Assembly: GCA_902770835.1 (NCBI GenBank)
Contig: CACXUM010000013.1
Location: forward strand, 22,592-86,591
DNA: 64,000 nucleotides
DNA from: an uncultured Bacteroidia bacterium
GTDB taxonomy: Bacteria; Bacteroidota; Bacteroidia; Bacteroidales; F082
Reading direction: 5' to 3'
Shown in pieces: positions 46,605 through 56,330 of this stretch. The position numbers and the translations under genes were made by a program. Below the pieces are notes generated by a model. It did not search any database and was not told where the DNA came from. It saw only the letters and a program-made list of their open reading frames with translations. The stretch's first letter is position 1. The number at the start of each line of letters is the position of its first letter.

Positions 46605-49568
46605 TCAATGCGCCACCACGAATCGCCTGCTTGCCACGCCATTCTTGGTTTCCACTTTGAGCAGATAAAGGCCGTTGGGCAAATCGGAAAAGTCGAGTTG
46701 GGTTTCATCCTTGGCCAATTTCTCCGAAATCACACATCGCCCCAAGGCATTGAAAACACTCAAGCGACAAACATCTTTCGCCTCAATGTGGAGCAAGTCG
46801 GATGCGGGATTGGGATAAACAATCAATTTATTTTCTTGATTTTCAGTCAAATTCCAATGGTCGTCAACCCAGACATAGTTATCCTCGGGATGGTTCAAGG
46901 AAGCGGCAAAATCTGATTCGCAGGTTTCGCCTTCATCGGAGAGATATACCGCCGTCAAACGATAGTAAAACTCATGGTGCGAGGTTCCCACCAGCATATC
47001 CCTATGTTGGTAAAACTCTTGCCCTTCAACGAAGGGAACTGTTGCAATCTGTTGATAATCAATATTGTCGTATGAACGATAAAGGTTAAAGTTCTGCAAA
47101 ACAAAGTCACCTTCATCTATAGGCATTATCCGACCCGAGCGGTTCGTGACAAACGCCCGCAGCATCCAAGTATAGTACATGTTGAAATGGTGCATGTCGA
47201 ACCACTCGATGCCATCCAACGAAACCCAACGCCCGTTGGGATTGCCCATATCGGAACAAGCGGCAGCCGGACGGTTCAGCCCCTGCTGCCCGATTACAAT
47301 CCAAATCGGCTCATTTTCAGGGATTTCCAAAGCAGGTGATATGGCTTCTTCGTGCCAAGCATGGGAACCTGTCAATGTCATGTTTTGCGAATGGACGGGC
47401 GTTTGCGGAGCATTGTCGCCACCCACATAAATCCACAATTGGTAAGTGCCAGCCCGCACATCGAAAAGGGCTATCTTCTTCAACGAAGTGCCCACAAACT
47501 CTGCCAAATCCTCAGCATCGAAACGGACGCTCCAAAAAATCAGCGCATCGCTGCCCAAGGAGGTTTCAAACGCGCCATTGTCGTAATGCAGCCATTGGTT
47601 GATCGGCTCGGGACGCTCGCCCCACGAAACCAAGGCACCATAATCACCGTTTTCGTCCAAGAAATTCTCTGCATCCAACTTTATAGGAGGGTCGCAATAG
47701 GCTGGGAATGTGGCCGTTGCACATTCTTTGCACGACATGGAATAATAAGTGCCGTCGGTTGGGCCACCGTAGACCAATTGCAGGCAATAGTTTATGTCAT
47801 TGTGCATGTCGACGGCCAAATCAACGAAGTTATCTTCCTCGGTAAAAGCAAGATAAGCACCATCGCGATAGAGCATTGCCCCCAATAAAGTGTCGTCTTC
47901 GGGGTAAGTCCACGACAAACGGACGGCATCGTTTTGCACCGTCCAATTCAAGCCGCTGGTGCTGCCCTGATAATCAGAGCAGGGTCGGTAAGTCCAATCG
48001 TAAGAATACCAGTCGCAAGTGTCTGAAAGATAGACTGGTCGCGCCTGAACACAATAGGTTTCGCCTGCTGTCAGGCCATTTACATCGATTTGGTAACCTG
48101 AAGCCAGACTGGTGCCTATGGGAACACTATCAAGCATTAGATCAACATATTGTAAATCACGGTTTTGCGATTCAGAAAACTGCCATATTGCCCAACCCGT
48201 GGACGAAACATAAAGGCTATCAATGCCCATAATCAACTCCTGCAACTCAATCTCGATTTGGGTGGGTTCCCAAACGGAAATCGGAGCATCCGAAACATAG
48301 TCAACAAATCCCTCAAGATGGACGCGGAGGTCGTATGAATCGCGATAAACGTCATTCATCGTCACTTGCCCGTTGGCATCCAACGTGGCTTGGTAGGTCA
48401 GTCCTTGCCCTTCGTGCGACATCAGCAGCACTTGGGCACCCGAAGGCACCACCCCAACATTAGTCATAGCATTGATTTCCAATGTGGTAGCCATGTCTTT
48501 GTCAAGGTATTCCGACCATATTGTATCCGAGGCAAAACGGTTGCCTTCGTAAAAACAAGCCACGCCCCATTGGTAGCGACCCCACGACAAGCCGCGCCAA
48601 TTCGTTTCCATGAAAACGGTGTCGGTCAAATGCGAAGCCAACATCACCGGCTCCTCCTCAAAACGGCGGCGAAACAGGTCAAAATATTGGAATGAGCGGG
48701 CGTTGGACTTCAGTAAAGCACTGTCTTCCAAATAGAAATGGATGGCATCGACATAAAAGCCGTCGTCGCCCACATTCGTTGAGGCATCCTTCGCGTATGT
48801 CCAGCGGAACAGATGCTCGCCCGCCGTGATGTCAAAACGATGCTCCGTCCATTCCTCTTCACCCGAACATTCCAGCAATTTCGCGCCATCCAAATAAAAA
48901 CGCCCCACATCCCACGGCGATTCCGAGGAAATCTTGCTAAAGAAAGCCATCTGCCCCGTCAAAGGCACATACACCGAAACTTCAATCTCCGAAAGGCCGT
49001 TGTCAATGCCCTCGCAAGTCGATTTCATGCAATATTGCCCCTCGTATGCATGAATTGAATCGATGGCCCAAGGGTGTCCGGAAACCAAATTGTTCCAATT
49101 GAATCGACTGAAATCACCCGTCTCGAAATCCTCATACAACAGCGGCTCGTGCATCGACCAACTGACGCGCACCAAATCGCTGTAGTAGTTGCGTGCTGCC
49201 ACATAACGCACTGGATGCCAAATCTCTAACAAAATAAAATCGAAATCTGCCAAGGATTGTCCCTCCTCTACCATCAACGAATCCGAAAGACTTGCCGTTT
49301 GATAGCCTTCGGCAGCGGCGCAAACCCAATAAATGCCCGCTTCCAATTCGCCTTCATAACGGCCTATGGAGTCCGTAACAAACTGAAAAACAAGGGTATC
49401 ACCTTCCAAACCATAGCCTGAAAAGGAGATTTCCGCACCTTCAATCGGGGTGAGGCCGTCTTGCTCATACACACTGCCTTCAATGGTTGCTTGAGCGAAA
49501 ATCGAGGAAACCAACCACAACATGAAGGCAAAAAACGCAAGCAACTTCTTCATAACCAATCCTTTCAT
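46605..49568 (-). CDS. Large secreted protein with FN3-like domains and T9SS sorting domain
   Basis: 987 residues from ATG 49568, which overlaps the upstream stop as ATGA; ATG 49553 would give a shorter signal peptide. Signal about 6-26, a carboxypeptidase-regulatory-like domain (ATIEGSVYEQDGLTPIEGAEI), then a choice-of-anchor J-like jelly roll (YEDFETGDFSRFNW, FYVDAIHFYLED) and several fibronectin-III-like blocks. It ends with a type A T9SS sorting domain (VYPNPASDLLHIEA, SVFNALGRCV, LPNGLYLLKVE). Probably a cell-surface or secreted adhesin-like protein. Third gene of an operon with a beta-helix protein and an STN/barrel protein. Confidence 0.85.
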   Translation of the reverse strand: MKGLVMKKLLAFFAFMLWLVSSIFAQATIEGSVYEQDGLTPIEGAEISFSGYGLEGDTLVFQFVTDSIGRYEGELEAGIYWVCAAAEGYQTASLSDSLMVEEGQSLADFDFILLEIWHPVRYVAARNYYSDLVRVSWSMHEPLLYEDFETGDFSRFNWNNLVSGHPWAIDSIHAYEGQYCMKSTCEGIDNGLSEIEVSVYVPLTGQMAFFSKISSESPWDVGRFYLDGAKLLECSGEEEWTEHRFDITAGEHLFRWTYAKDASTNVGDDGFYVDAIHFYLEDSALLKSNARSFQYFDLFRRRFEEEPVMLASHLTDTVFMETNWRGLSWGRYQWGVACFYEGNRFASDTIWSEYLDKDMATTLEINAMTNVGVVPSGAQVLLMSHEGQGLTYQATLDANGQVTMNDVYRDSYDLRVHLEGFVDYVSDAPISVWEPTQIEIELQELIMGIDSLYVSSTGWAIWQFSESQNRDLQYVDLMLDSVPIGTSLASGYQIDVNGLTAGETYCVQARPVYLSDTCDWYSYDWTYRPCSDYQGSTSGLNWTVQNDAVRLSWTYPEDDTLLGAMLYRDGAYLAFTEEDNFVDLAVDMHNDINYCLQLVYGGPTDGTYYSMSCKECATATFPAYCDPPIKLDAENFLDENGDYGALVSWGERPEPINQWLHYDNGAFETSLGSDALIFWSVRFDAEDLAEFVGTSLKKIALFDVRAGTYQLWIYVGGDNAPQTPVHSQNMTLTGSHAWHEEAISPALEIPENEPIWIVIGQQGLNRPAAACSDMGNPNGRWVSLDGIEWFDMHHFNMYYTWMLRAFVTNRSGRIMPIDEGDFVLQNFNLYRSYDNIDYQQIATVPFVEGQEFYQHRDMLVGTSHHEFYYRLTAVYLSDEGETCESDFAASLNHPEDNYVWVDDHWNLTENQENKLIVYPNPASDLLHIEAKDVCRLSVFNALGRCVISEKLAKDETQLDFSDLPNGLYLLKVETKNGVASRRFVVAH

Positions 49569-52555
49569 TGTTTCACAAACTTTGCCATCACACTCCCTGA
49601 CGAACTTTCAACATGGATGAAATAAACGCCCGAAGGCAAATCGGGCAATGTGAGAGTCAATTCGCCCAAAAGGTTTGTAACAGCCTTGTTTTCAGCCAAT
49701 ACGGTCAAGCCCAAACTGTTTTGGATGGAAATTTGAACGTTTGTATTGGCTTTCAATCCGCTGATGGTGATTCTGTCCTCAGCGGGGTTCGGAAATACAC
49801 TCAATTCCATCTCGTCAACAATCGAAGGATGTGGTCGCTTCATTACCCTACCATCTTGATTGACAAAAAGATGCAAATCACGAATAGTAGGTTGTTCGGG
49901 TGATAAAGTGATTTCCTCGCACATGCCGCGACCGTATCGTGGCAAGTCGGCCATTACTTGATAAGTGCCAAAAGGCAGATTTCCAAAACGGAAACGCCCG
50001 GCAAAATCGGTCAGCGTGAAGCCCAAAATCCGCTGCTTGGTCGCGTTCAGCAGCAAAATGCCGACATTCGACAAGCCATCGGAGCAATACGATACATCTT
50101 CGCCTTCGCGCAACCAAGGCTGACAATAGAAATCGCGAGCCTTGAAGGTCGTTTCGGGATAGTCGAAAACGCCCTCTATGCGTCCATCGCCGCTTGCAAG
50201 CGGATACAACGCAGGCAACTCAATATCAACATCATAGACATTGCCATCCACCTCAATCATGTTCGACTCGCCCCATTGCAAATCGCCCAAATAATACGCC
50301 CCACCCGATTTCATCTCCAAAGTGTCGGGGAAAGCATATAAAATATAGGTGTCGGGAAGCAGCGAGTGGAACTTGAAGACACCCGCCGAGTCAGAAACCG
50401 TGCGATAAAAGCCCGAAAGGAACTGGTTTTCATTGTGTAACGATGCCGCAATCACCTGAGTATTAGGTTGCAAACCACCATTTGACCAAGTTTTTCCTTC
50501 AAGCGCAAACTCCTTGTAAAGGTCGAAATGCACCGTGTCAGAAGCATAGCCGCAATGCGACCAAGCCTCCAAAACCAAATCCACATAGCCCCGCGTCTTG
50601 TCTGTCGCGCCCGGATGATACAAAGTGTGCAGCGAAAGCGAATCCTCGAAACGCCCATCGCCCAACGAGTGCCACATCAACGAATCATAATTATAAGCCT
50701 TGGCTTGGTCGAGCGACAAAGGCCGCGACAAGCCACTGTAGTAATCCTCGCCAGCAAATACACTTAATTCCTTGTATAAGAGCAACTTCATTTCATCCGT
50801 CTTGGTTGTGCCATCGTAGATCACGCGCAAGGTCAAAGTCACTTCGCCAGCGTCAAAATCGGCCTCCGAAGGGTAATACACTGGTTGCAGCGACAAAGAA
50901 TCGGAGAAATGCCCAGTTCCCGAAGTGCGCCACTCGAAACCTCCGTAAATGTAGGGAATGTTGGCATCTTCAATGGCAAAACCCGTTGCAGGCGCACACA
51001 ACTCGCCATCGGCACCAGCGTAGGGATAATAAGTCGCGAAAGCGTAGGCACTTTGGCCCGTCGAGGCGTAAATATCTGGATTGTAGGCTCTATCGCAAGC
51101 CATAACAGACAGGTTGTCAGTTTGTTGCGCAGAAACAATGTATGAATTGCCGAAAATGGAATCAATGTGGTGGGCATATTTGTAATAATTGAAATTGCCG
51201 TAAAACAGCACATAGTGGTCAATGTCGCGCTCGGGGTTTTCGTCCCACGAAATCAGCCATGAGCCGTTCACAAACTGCTTTTTCACCGCAAACGGAGGCG
51301 AAATGGGAGCCGTCGTGTCACATTCAGGCAGATAATTCTCGTAGATGATTTCGCCTAATGCAGCTGAATCTTTTTTGTCAAGTATTACAATATCAATATC
51401 TTGGGTAGTTTCTGCATCCCAAAAATTGCCGCGCATGTCGATGTCTTCAGTTGAAACATTGGCGAAAAGAATCGCGTTTTTCTTGTAGTGCAAAAAGTTG
51501 TTGCCGTTCATTCGCGAAAGGTTGGAAGGAAAACCAATCACCCGTTTCTTCATCTCGCTCAAGGTGTTGCCATAAAAATTGACACTGCCTGCTTCTTTCA
51601 GATTGGTAATAGTCAACTCGTTGTCATAGAATGTGTTATGTGCAATCTCAAGTTGGCAGATGCGCATCATTCTGATGGCCTCGTCGTTGCTCCAAAACAC
51701 ATTGTTGCGAATCACGAGCGAGTCCATCGCCGCCTTGATACCGTAGGACGAGTAGCCCGAACTGCCCTCGGGCAAGTCGGACGAAATCAGGTTGTTCTCG
51801 ATGAAATTCTTCGCGTCCTTGTCGGAAATGCCGCCTACCGTTTCAAAACTGATGGCCATGGCCGCGCCTTGGAAGCAGTTGTCGGAAATGTGGTTTTGGC
51901 TGCACTTGAAGCCGTAGCCGACATTGGAAATTTCGATGTTGATTTGCCCTTGGTCGAAAATGTTGTGCGAAAAACGGTTGAATTTGCTGTCTTTTGCCCT
52001 CGATTTCAACTCGATTCCCGAAACGCATTGGTAAAACAAACAACTGTCAATCAAGAAATTGCAGCAGTCAATCAGTTCCATGCCTTTGCCCGCGTAAAAG
52101 TTGTTGAACGAGCAATGCCTCACCGCTACATGGCTGCTGGTGGAAGCGTTCATGGCAGTCAGGGCACCCACCACTTCAACGAATGAAAGCCTCACCGCAT
52201 CTTCCTCGGCGATGTTTTTCAGTTGGATGCCCGCCCAGTCGTGCGAAAACTCATAGCAAAGCAGATAAATCGAGTCGTTGCGCTGGCCGTCGAGCCAAAG
52301 CCGACCGCCATCGACACGCAAATAGGCCGATTGGCCGAAAAACATCCTCGTACCGGCCTCCATCTGCAAGGTGCCGCCTTCCACCACGCTCAGCGACTCG
52401 TTCACCAAATACGCCGAATCGCCGCCCAATTTCGGCAAAACCAAAAGCGAATCCAACTCGCCGCCCAAGGGGACATAATGCTGCGCTTCGGCCACAACGC
52501 CTTGCACCAACAGCAACAGAACCAAAAGATGCCTTATGAATTTGAGCGGTTTCAT
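49565..52555 (-). CDS. Secreted right-handed beta-helix protein with T9SS sorting domain
   Basis: 996 residues. Signal peptide about 1-24. Residues about 45-400 contain beta-helix coils with repeated short patterns (VAVRHCSFNNFYAGKGMELIDC, NFIENNLISSD, RNNVFWSNDEAIRM), as in pectate-lyase-like or parallel beta-helix proteins. Two repeats of about 100 residues follow (AGADGELCAPAT and AGEDYYSGLSRPLSL), then regulatory-like beta domains, and a type A sorting domain at the end (SVFPNPAEDRITI, LPSGVYFIHVES). Likely a surface protein that binds polysaccharides or host glycans; no catalytic residues recognised. Confidence 0.85.
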   Translation of the reverse strand: MKPLKFIRHLLVLLLLVQGVVAEAQHYVPLGGELDSLLVLPKLGGDSAYLVNESLSVVEGGTLQMEAGTRMFFGQSAYLRVDGGRLWLDGQRNDSIYLLCYEFSHDWAGIQLKNIAEEDAVRLSFVEVVGALTAMNASTSSHVAVRHCSFNNFYAGKGMELIDCCNFLIDSCLFYQCVSGIELKSRAKDSKFNRFSHNIFDQGQINIEISNVGYGFKCSQNHISDNCFQGAAMAISFETVGGISDKDAKNFIENNLISSDLPEGSSGYSSYGIKAAMDSLVIRNNVFWSNDEAIRMMRICQLEIAHNTFYDNELTITNLKEAGSVNFYGNTLSEMKKRVIGFPSNLSRMNGNNFLHYKKNAILFANVSTEDIDMRGNFWDAETTQDIDIVILDKKDSAALGEIIYENYLPECDTTAPISPPFAVKKQFVNGSWLISWDENPERDIDHYVLFYGNFNYYKYAHHIDSIFGNSYIVSAQQTDNLSVMACDRAYNPDIYASTGQSAYAFATYYPYAGADGELCAPATGFAIEDANIPYIYGGFEWRTSGTGHFSDSLSLQPVYYPSEADFDAGEVTLTLRVIYDGTTKTDEMKLLLYKELSVFAGEDYYSGLSRPLSLDQAKAYNYDSLMWHSLGDGRFEDSLSLHTLYHPGATDKTRGYVDLVLEAWSHCGYASDTVHFDLYKEFALEGKTWSNGGLQPNTQVIAASLHNENQFLSGFYRTVSDSAGVFKFHSLLPDTYILYAFPDTLEMKSGGAYYLGDLQWGESNMIEVDGNVYDVDIELPALYPLASGDGRIEGVFDYPETTFKARDFYCQPWLREGEDVSYCSDGLSNVGILLLNATKQRILGFTLTDFAGRFRFGNLPFGTYQVMADLPRYGRGMCEEITLSPEQPTIRDLHLFVNQDGRVMKRPHPSIVDEMELSVFPNPAEDRITISGLKANTNVQISIQNSLGLTVLAENKAVTNLLGELTLTLPDLPSGVYFIHVESSSGSVMAKFVKQ

Positions 52556-52558
52556 GGT

Positions 52559-53857
52559 TTAGAAATAATAAATCAAACCTAAGCGGAAATCCCACATTCT
52601 CATTTTCATATCAAATGGAAAATCAGCGCGATACAACGCACCGTTTGTGATTCGGTAATGCGCTTCAGGCACCAACTCAAACCGATTGGACACCTTCAAC
52701 GCAAAACCAAGACCGCCATAGTGAGAGAACCGAAGCGGCTCTACTTGCTCCTTGGCAATCGGCGCATGATAAGGCGATTCAGGGGCATTGAGCGAACCCG
52801 AATAGTTGACCAAAACATCAACCGAAGCCCCCGCCTTGACAAACGCCCTGAACGCTTCCGTCTTGATGAAATCGAAAGTCGCGAAGAGGCCAACATTCAG
52901 ATAATCAAGTCGATTGACATCGCGATAGGCGTAATGGGTCGTGGTCAACGGAATGTAAGTGGAATCAAGGATGTAATGGTAGGCCGTGTCGGTTTCGTGA
53001 ACCACATAATAGGTGTCGAGGGTGTCGTTTACATAGTAATCACCTTGAAAATCAGTTTTTTCCAACAAGAAACGATAGCGAATGGAACGATAGGACAAGT
53101 TCAAGCCCACACTCAGGCGATTGTGTTTGTAGCCGCCATCAATCCCCAAGCTGTAGGCAAGACTTGGAAGCACTTCGACTGAACCGTTTTCAAGTTGAGG
53201 TAAACCGCCCTCGTGCCTGAACTGCGCCGAACCCAATGCCACCGAAGGCGCGATGAACCACCCGTTGTCGCGGAATTGGGGCCAATGGATTTCCAAACCC
53301 TTGTATTTCACGGTGTAAACCGTATCTGTCCGCACCTCGTGGCGCACCTTGACCACTGTGTCGTAGCGCATTACCGAGCGGATGATTTGCAGTGTGTCAT
53401 AAATCTTGATGGTATCGGAAGTTCGGGTCGAAACCACGACCGTGTCTATCTTGTGTTCCTCCTTTTCCTTTTCTTTTGGAACTACAACAACTTGATTGTC
53501 AGGTTTTTCTTCTTCAACCGTTTCTACTGTCGGCTCAAGCAACTGCTTTTTCCGAATCACATATTGTTTCCCGATTTTCTTGAAACCATAGTCGGTGCCT
53601 TTCAGCAGGTCGGTCAGCACTTCCTCAACCGACTTGTAGGAACAAGAATAACTTTCAATGCGGATTTTGCTCATCTCAGCCTTGCTGAAAGCCACGTTCA
53701 ACTCGTATTCGGCAAAGAGTTTTTCCAACGCCTCATCAAGGCCGCACGACTCGACCGAGAACGAAATCAGTGGGTTAAATGACTGTGAGAAAGCGTGTTG
53801 CGAGAACACCAAAAGCAAGAGGATGAGTATATTTTGAGTTAGTCGCTTCATTTCCAT
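52559..53857 (-). CDS. Outer-membrane protein with N-terminal STN-like domain and beta-barrel
   Basis: 432 residues from ATG 53857 (ATG 53851 also possible). Signal peptide about 3-25. Residues about 33-105 look like an STN/secretin short domain (LDEALEKLFAEYELNVAFSK, YSCSYKSVEEVLTDLLKGTDYGFKKIG), as in FecA-like receptors. A charged spacer (about 108-140) leads to a barrel of alternating strands that ends in FRLGLIYYF, with a C-terminal Phe as in outer-membrane proteins. It is the first gene of the three-gene surface operon, gap three bases, and may serve as sensor or scaffold for the two secreted partners. Confidence 0.75.
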   Translation of the reverse strand: MEMKRLTQNILILLLLVFSQHAFSQSFNPLISFSVESCGLDEALEKLFAEYELNVAFSKAEMSKIRIESYSCSYKSVEEVLTDLLKGTDYGFKKIGKQYVIRKKQLLEPTVETVEEEKPDNQVVVVPKEKEKEEHKIDTVVVSTRTSDTIKIYDTLQIIRSVMRYDTVVKVRHEVRTDTVYTVKYKGLEIHWPQFRDNGWFIAPSVALGSAQFRHEGGLPQLENGSVEVLPSLAYSLGIDGGYKHNRLSVGLNLSYRSIRYRFLLEKTDFQGDYYVNDTLDTYYVVHETDTAYHYILDSTYIPLTTTHYAYRDVNRLDYLNVGLFATFDFIKTEAFRAFVKAGASVDVLVNYSGSLNAPESPYHAPIAKEQVEPLRFSHYGGLGFALKVSNRFELVPEAHYRITNGALYRADFPFDMKMRMWDFRLGLIYYF

Positions 53858-54074
53858 TAGGGTACAAAAGAGGCGGCTAATTTACGACAAAAAACTGAGT
53901 GGACACCCATTTTTACTTAAAAAACGTTTTGGAGGTTCATGCAAAAGTTGTTTTCTACTTCCAATCCAATTATAGCCCTGTGATGTTTAAGCCTTTGAAG
54001 ATTTTGTATAAGCCAAAATAGCCACTTCGCTGAATTAATGGATGCGGAAAATGATGAGTTTATGGAAAAATGTG

Positions 54075-54082
54075 TATTTTTG
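54075..54082 (+). promoter_or_regulatory. -7 box (TATTTTTG) of the AMP nucleosidase gene
   Basis: 20 bases before ATG 54102. The divergent operon at 53857 begins 245 bases away; the gap holds no other gene. Confidence 0.55.
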
Positions 54083-54101
54083 CAAAGTAATAAAAGAATA
54101 A

Positions 54102-54872
54102 ATGAAAACCAAACAAGAGATAGTTGAAAACTGGCTGCCGCGCTATACGGGCCTGCCGCTGGAGAAGTTCGGGAAGTACATCTTGCTGACCAATTTCCAG
54201 AATTATGTCGACCGTTTCGCCGAATGGCAAGGCGTTGAGGTGGTTGGCCGCGACAAATCAATGCCCTGTGCCACTGACGGCGAAATCACCATTATTAATT
54301 TCAGCATGGGCAGTGCCAACGCTGCTACGATTATGGACTTGTTGGTTGCCGTGAAACCCAAGGCTGTACTGTTTCTTGGTAAGTGCGGAGGTATCAAGAG
54401 AATCAACAGGGTTGGCGATTTGATTTTGCCCATCGCGGCCATCCGTGGCGAGGGTACTTCAAACGACTATTTCCCGCCCGAAGTGCCTGCGCTGCCGGCA
54501 TTCAGCCTCGAAAAAGCCATCTCCACCACCATCCGCGACTATGGCCGCGACTATTGGACGGGCACGGTCTATACCACCAACCGTCGCGTGTGGGAACACG
54601 ACGACAATTTCAAGGACTACCTCCGCAAAATCCGCTGCATGGCGGTCGATATGGAAACAGCCACCATTTTCATGGTCGGGTTCCACAACGAAATCCCGAC
54701 GGGCGCGTTGCTTTTGGTGTCCGACAACCCAATGGTGCCCGAAGGTGTCAAGACCGAGGAGAGCGACAAGCACGTCAGCAAGAACTTTGTCGGCGAGCAT
54801 CTGCGCATTGGCATCGACTCACTACGGCAACTTATTAATAATGGTATCACCGTCAAGCACTTGAAGTTCTGA
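54102..54872 (+). CDS. amn: AMP nucleosidase
   Basis: 256 residues of the short Bacteroidetes type. A purine-nucleoside-phosphorylase-like fold: FSMGSANAATIMDLL, LFLGKCGGI, and the substrate loop MAVDMETATIFMVGF with the Met-Glu pair that binds ribose. The late motif VSDNPMVPEG carries the catalytic Asp. It hydrolyses AMP to adenine and ribose 5-phosphate. The holA start codon overlaps the stop (TGATG), giving a conserved Bacteroidales pair. Confidence 0.92.
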   Translation: MKTKQEIVENWLPRYTGLPLEKFGKYILLTNFQNYVDRFAEWQGVEVVGRDKSMPCATDGEITIINFSMGSANAATIMDLLVAVKPKAVLFLGKCGGIKRINRVGDLILPIAAIRGEGTSNDYFPPEVPALPAFSLEKAISTTIRDYGRDYWTGTVYTTNRRVWEHDDNFKDYLRKIRCMAVDMETATIFMVGFHNEIPTGALLLVSDNPMVPEGVKTEESDKHVSKNFVGEHLRIGIDSLRQLINNGITVKHLKF

Positions 54873-55833
54873 TGACTTACGAACAGATTCTTTCCGAAAT
54901 CCACAAGAAGAACTTCGCGCCCATCTATTTCCTGACGGGCGACGAGCCGTATTTCATCGACATGATTTCGGATAGCATCGAAAACGAGGCCTTAGACGAG
55001 GCCGACCGCGCTTTCAACCAAATCGTGCTCTATGGCCGCGACGTGGATGTGGAAACCATCGCCAACCACGCCCGCAGCTTCCCGATGATGGGCGAGCGCA
55101 TGGTGGTCATCGTGAAGGAAGCGCAGGATGTGAAGAACTTGGAGAATTTCGAGGCTTATCTCGACACCATTCCCGAGACCACGCTGCTCGTTTTCGTCTA
55201 TAAATACAAGAAGTTCGACAAACGCAAGACCTTGGCCAAGAAGATTGACAAGAAAGGCGTTTGGTTCGATTCGAAGAAACTGTACGACAGCAACATACCC
55301 AGCTGGATTCAGAATTATCTGAAGGCCGACGGCTATAGCATCACGCCGAAGGCAACGCAGATGTTGGCCGATTTCCTCGGCACCGACCTTCATAAAATCG
55401 CAAGAGCATCGACGATGCCGACGTGGAGCGCAACATTGGCATTTCCAAGGACTTCAATGTATTCGAGTTGCAGAACGCCATCGGTAGCCGCGACATACTT
55501 AAAGCCAACCGTATTGTGAACTATTTCGGCGACAACGGCAAGGACAATCCGCTATTGGTCACAGCGATAACGCTTTACGGCTATTTCACCAAAATCCTGA
55601 AACTTCACTTCGCCACCGACAAGTCGCAAGGGGCTTTGGCGAGCGTGCTGGGCGTGAATCCTTATTTCGTCAAGGATTACCAAGTGGCCGCCCGCAACTA
55701 TCCTCCCGGAGCCTGCATCCGCTGCATTTCCATCCTCCGCGAGTTCGACATGAAGTCGAAGGGCTACGACAGCGGCGAGGTGAGCGAGAAGGATTTGTAT
55801 AGGGAGATGATTTTTAAACTAATGCATTGTTGA
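54872..55833 (+). pseudogene. holA: DNA polymerase III delta subunit (holA), interrupted by a small deletion/frameshift
   Basis: The first frame (54872 to about 55407) reads as delta: YFLTGDEPYFIDMISDSIEN at the start, then FPMMGERMVVIVKEAQ and LADFLGTDLHKIA. There the frame breaks. The C-terminal part continues in another frame from about 55408 (IDDADVERNIGISKDFNVFELQNAIG) to 55833, ending FKLMHC. About 15 residues normally present between these parts seem to be absent along with the shift. HolA loads the clamp and is essential, so an assembly error is at least as likely as a real mutation. Confidence 0.85.
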
Positions 55834-55835
55834 AT

Positions 55836-55860
55836 CGGCCCTTCGACGGGCTCAGGGACC
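55836..55860. repeat. REP-like repeat between holA and dtd
   Basis: The reverse complement differs by one base from the left arm at 10304-10328 (core GGTCCCTGAGCC, GTCGAAGGGCCG). It ends eight bases before the dtd start codon. Confidence 0.7.
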
Positions 55861-55867
55861 TTGACTT

Positions 55868-56320
55868 ATGAGAATTGTAGCACAAAGAGTTACCCACGCT
55901 TCCGTCACGATTGACGGCAAAGTGAAATCGGAAATCGGCTTGGGAATGATGGTTTTGCTCGGCATCGAGGAGGCCGACACGCAAGAGGATGTGGAATGGC
56001 TTTGCCAGAAACTCACCAAACTCCGCATTTTCGACGATGGCAACGACGCGATGAACTTAGACATTAACCAAGTGGAAGGTTCGTTCCTCGTGGTGAGCCA
56101 GTTTACCCTTCATGCCTTGACCAAAAAAGGCAACCGTCCGAGTTTCATCCGCGCCGCCCGTCCCGAAGTAGCCATACCACTTTATGAACTGTTTTTGAAA
56201 CGTTTGGCCGAAATCTCAGGCCGAAAGGTTCAAAGCGGCGAATTCGGCGCGATGATGGCCGTGGAATTGATTAATGATGGGCCTGTGACCATCATCATGG
56301 ACTCGAAGAGGAAGGAATAA
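55868..56320 (+). CDS. dtd: D-aminoacyl-tRNA deacylase
   Basis: 150 residues, full length. Signature motifs: MRIVAQRVTHASV at the start, SQFTL (VSQFTLHA near 80) and the cross-subunit GP motif NDGPVTI near 139. It cleaves D-amino acids and glycine wrongly attached to tRNA. Cytosolic dimer. The gene is downstream of holA, separated by a REP-like repeat. Confidence 0.95.
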   Translation: MRIVAQRVTHASVTIDGKVKSEIGLGMMVLLGIEEADTQEDVEWLCQKLTKLRIFDDGNDAMNLDINQVEGSFLVVSQFTLHALTKKGNRPSFIRAARPEVAIPLYELFLKRLAEISGRKVQSGEFGAMMAVELINDGPVTIIMDSKRKE

Positions 56321-56330
56321 ACTTGTTTTA

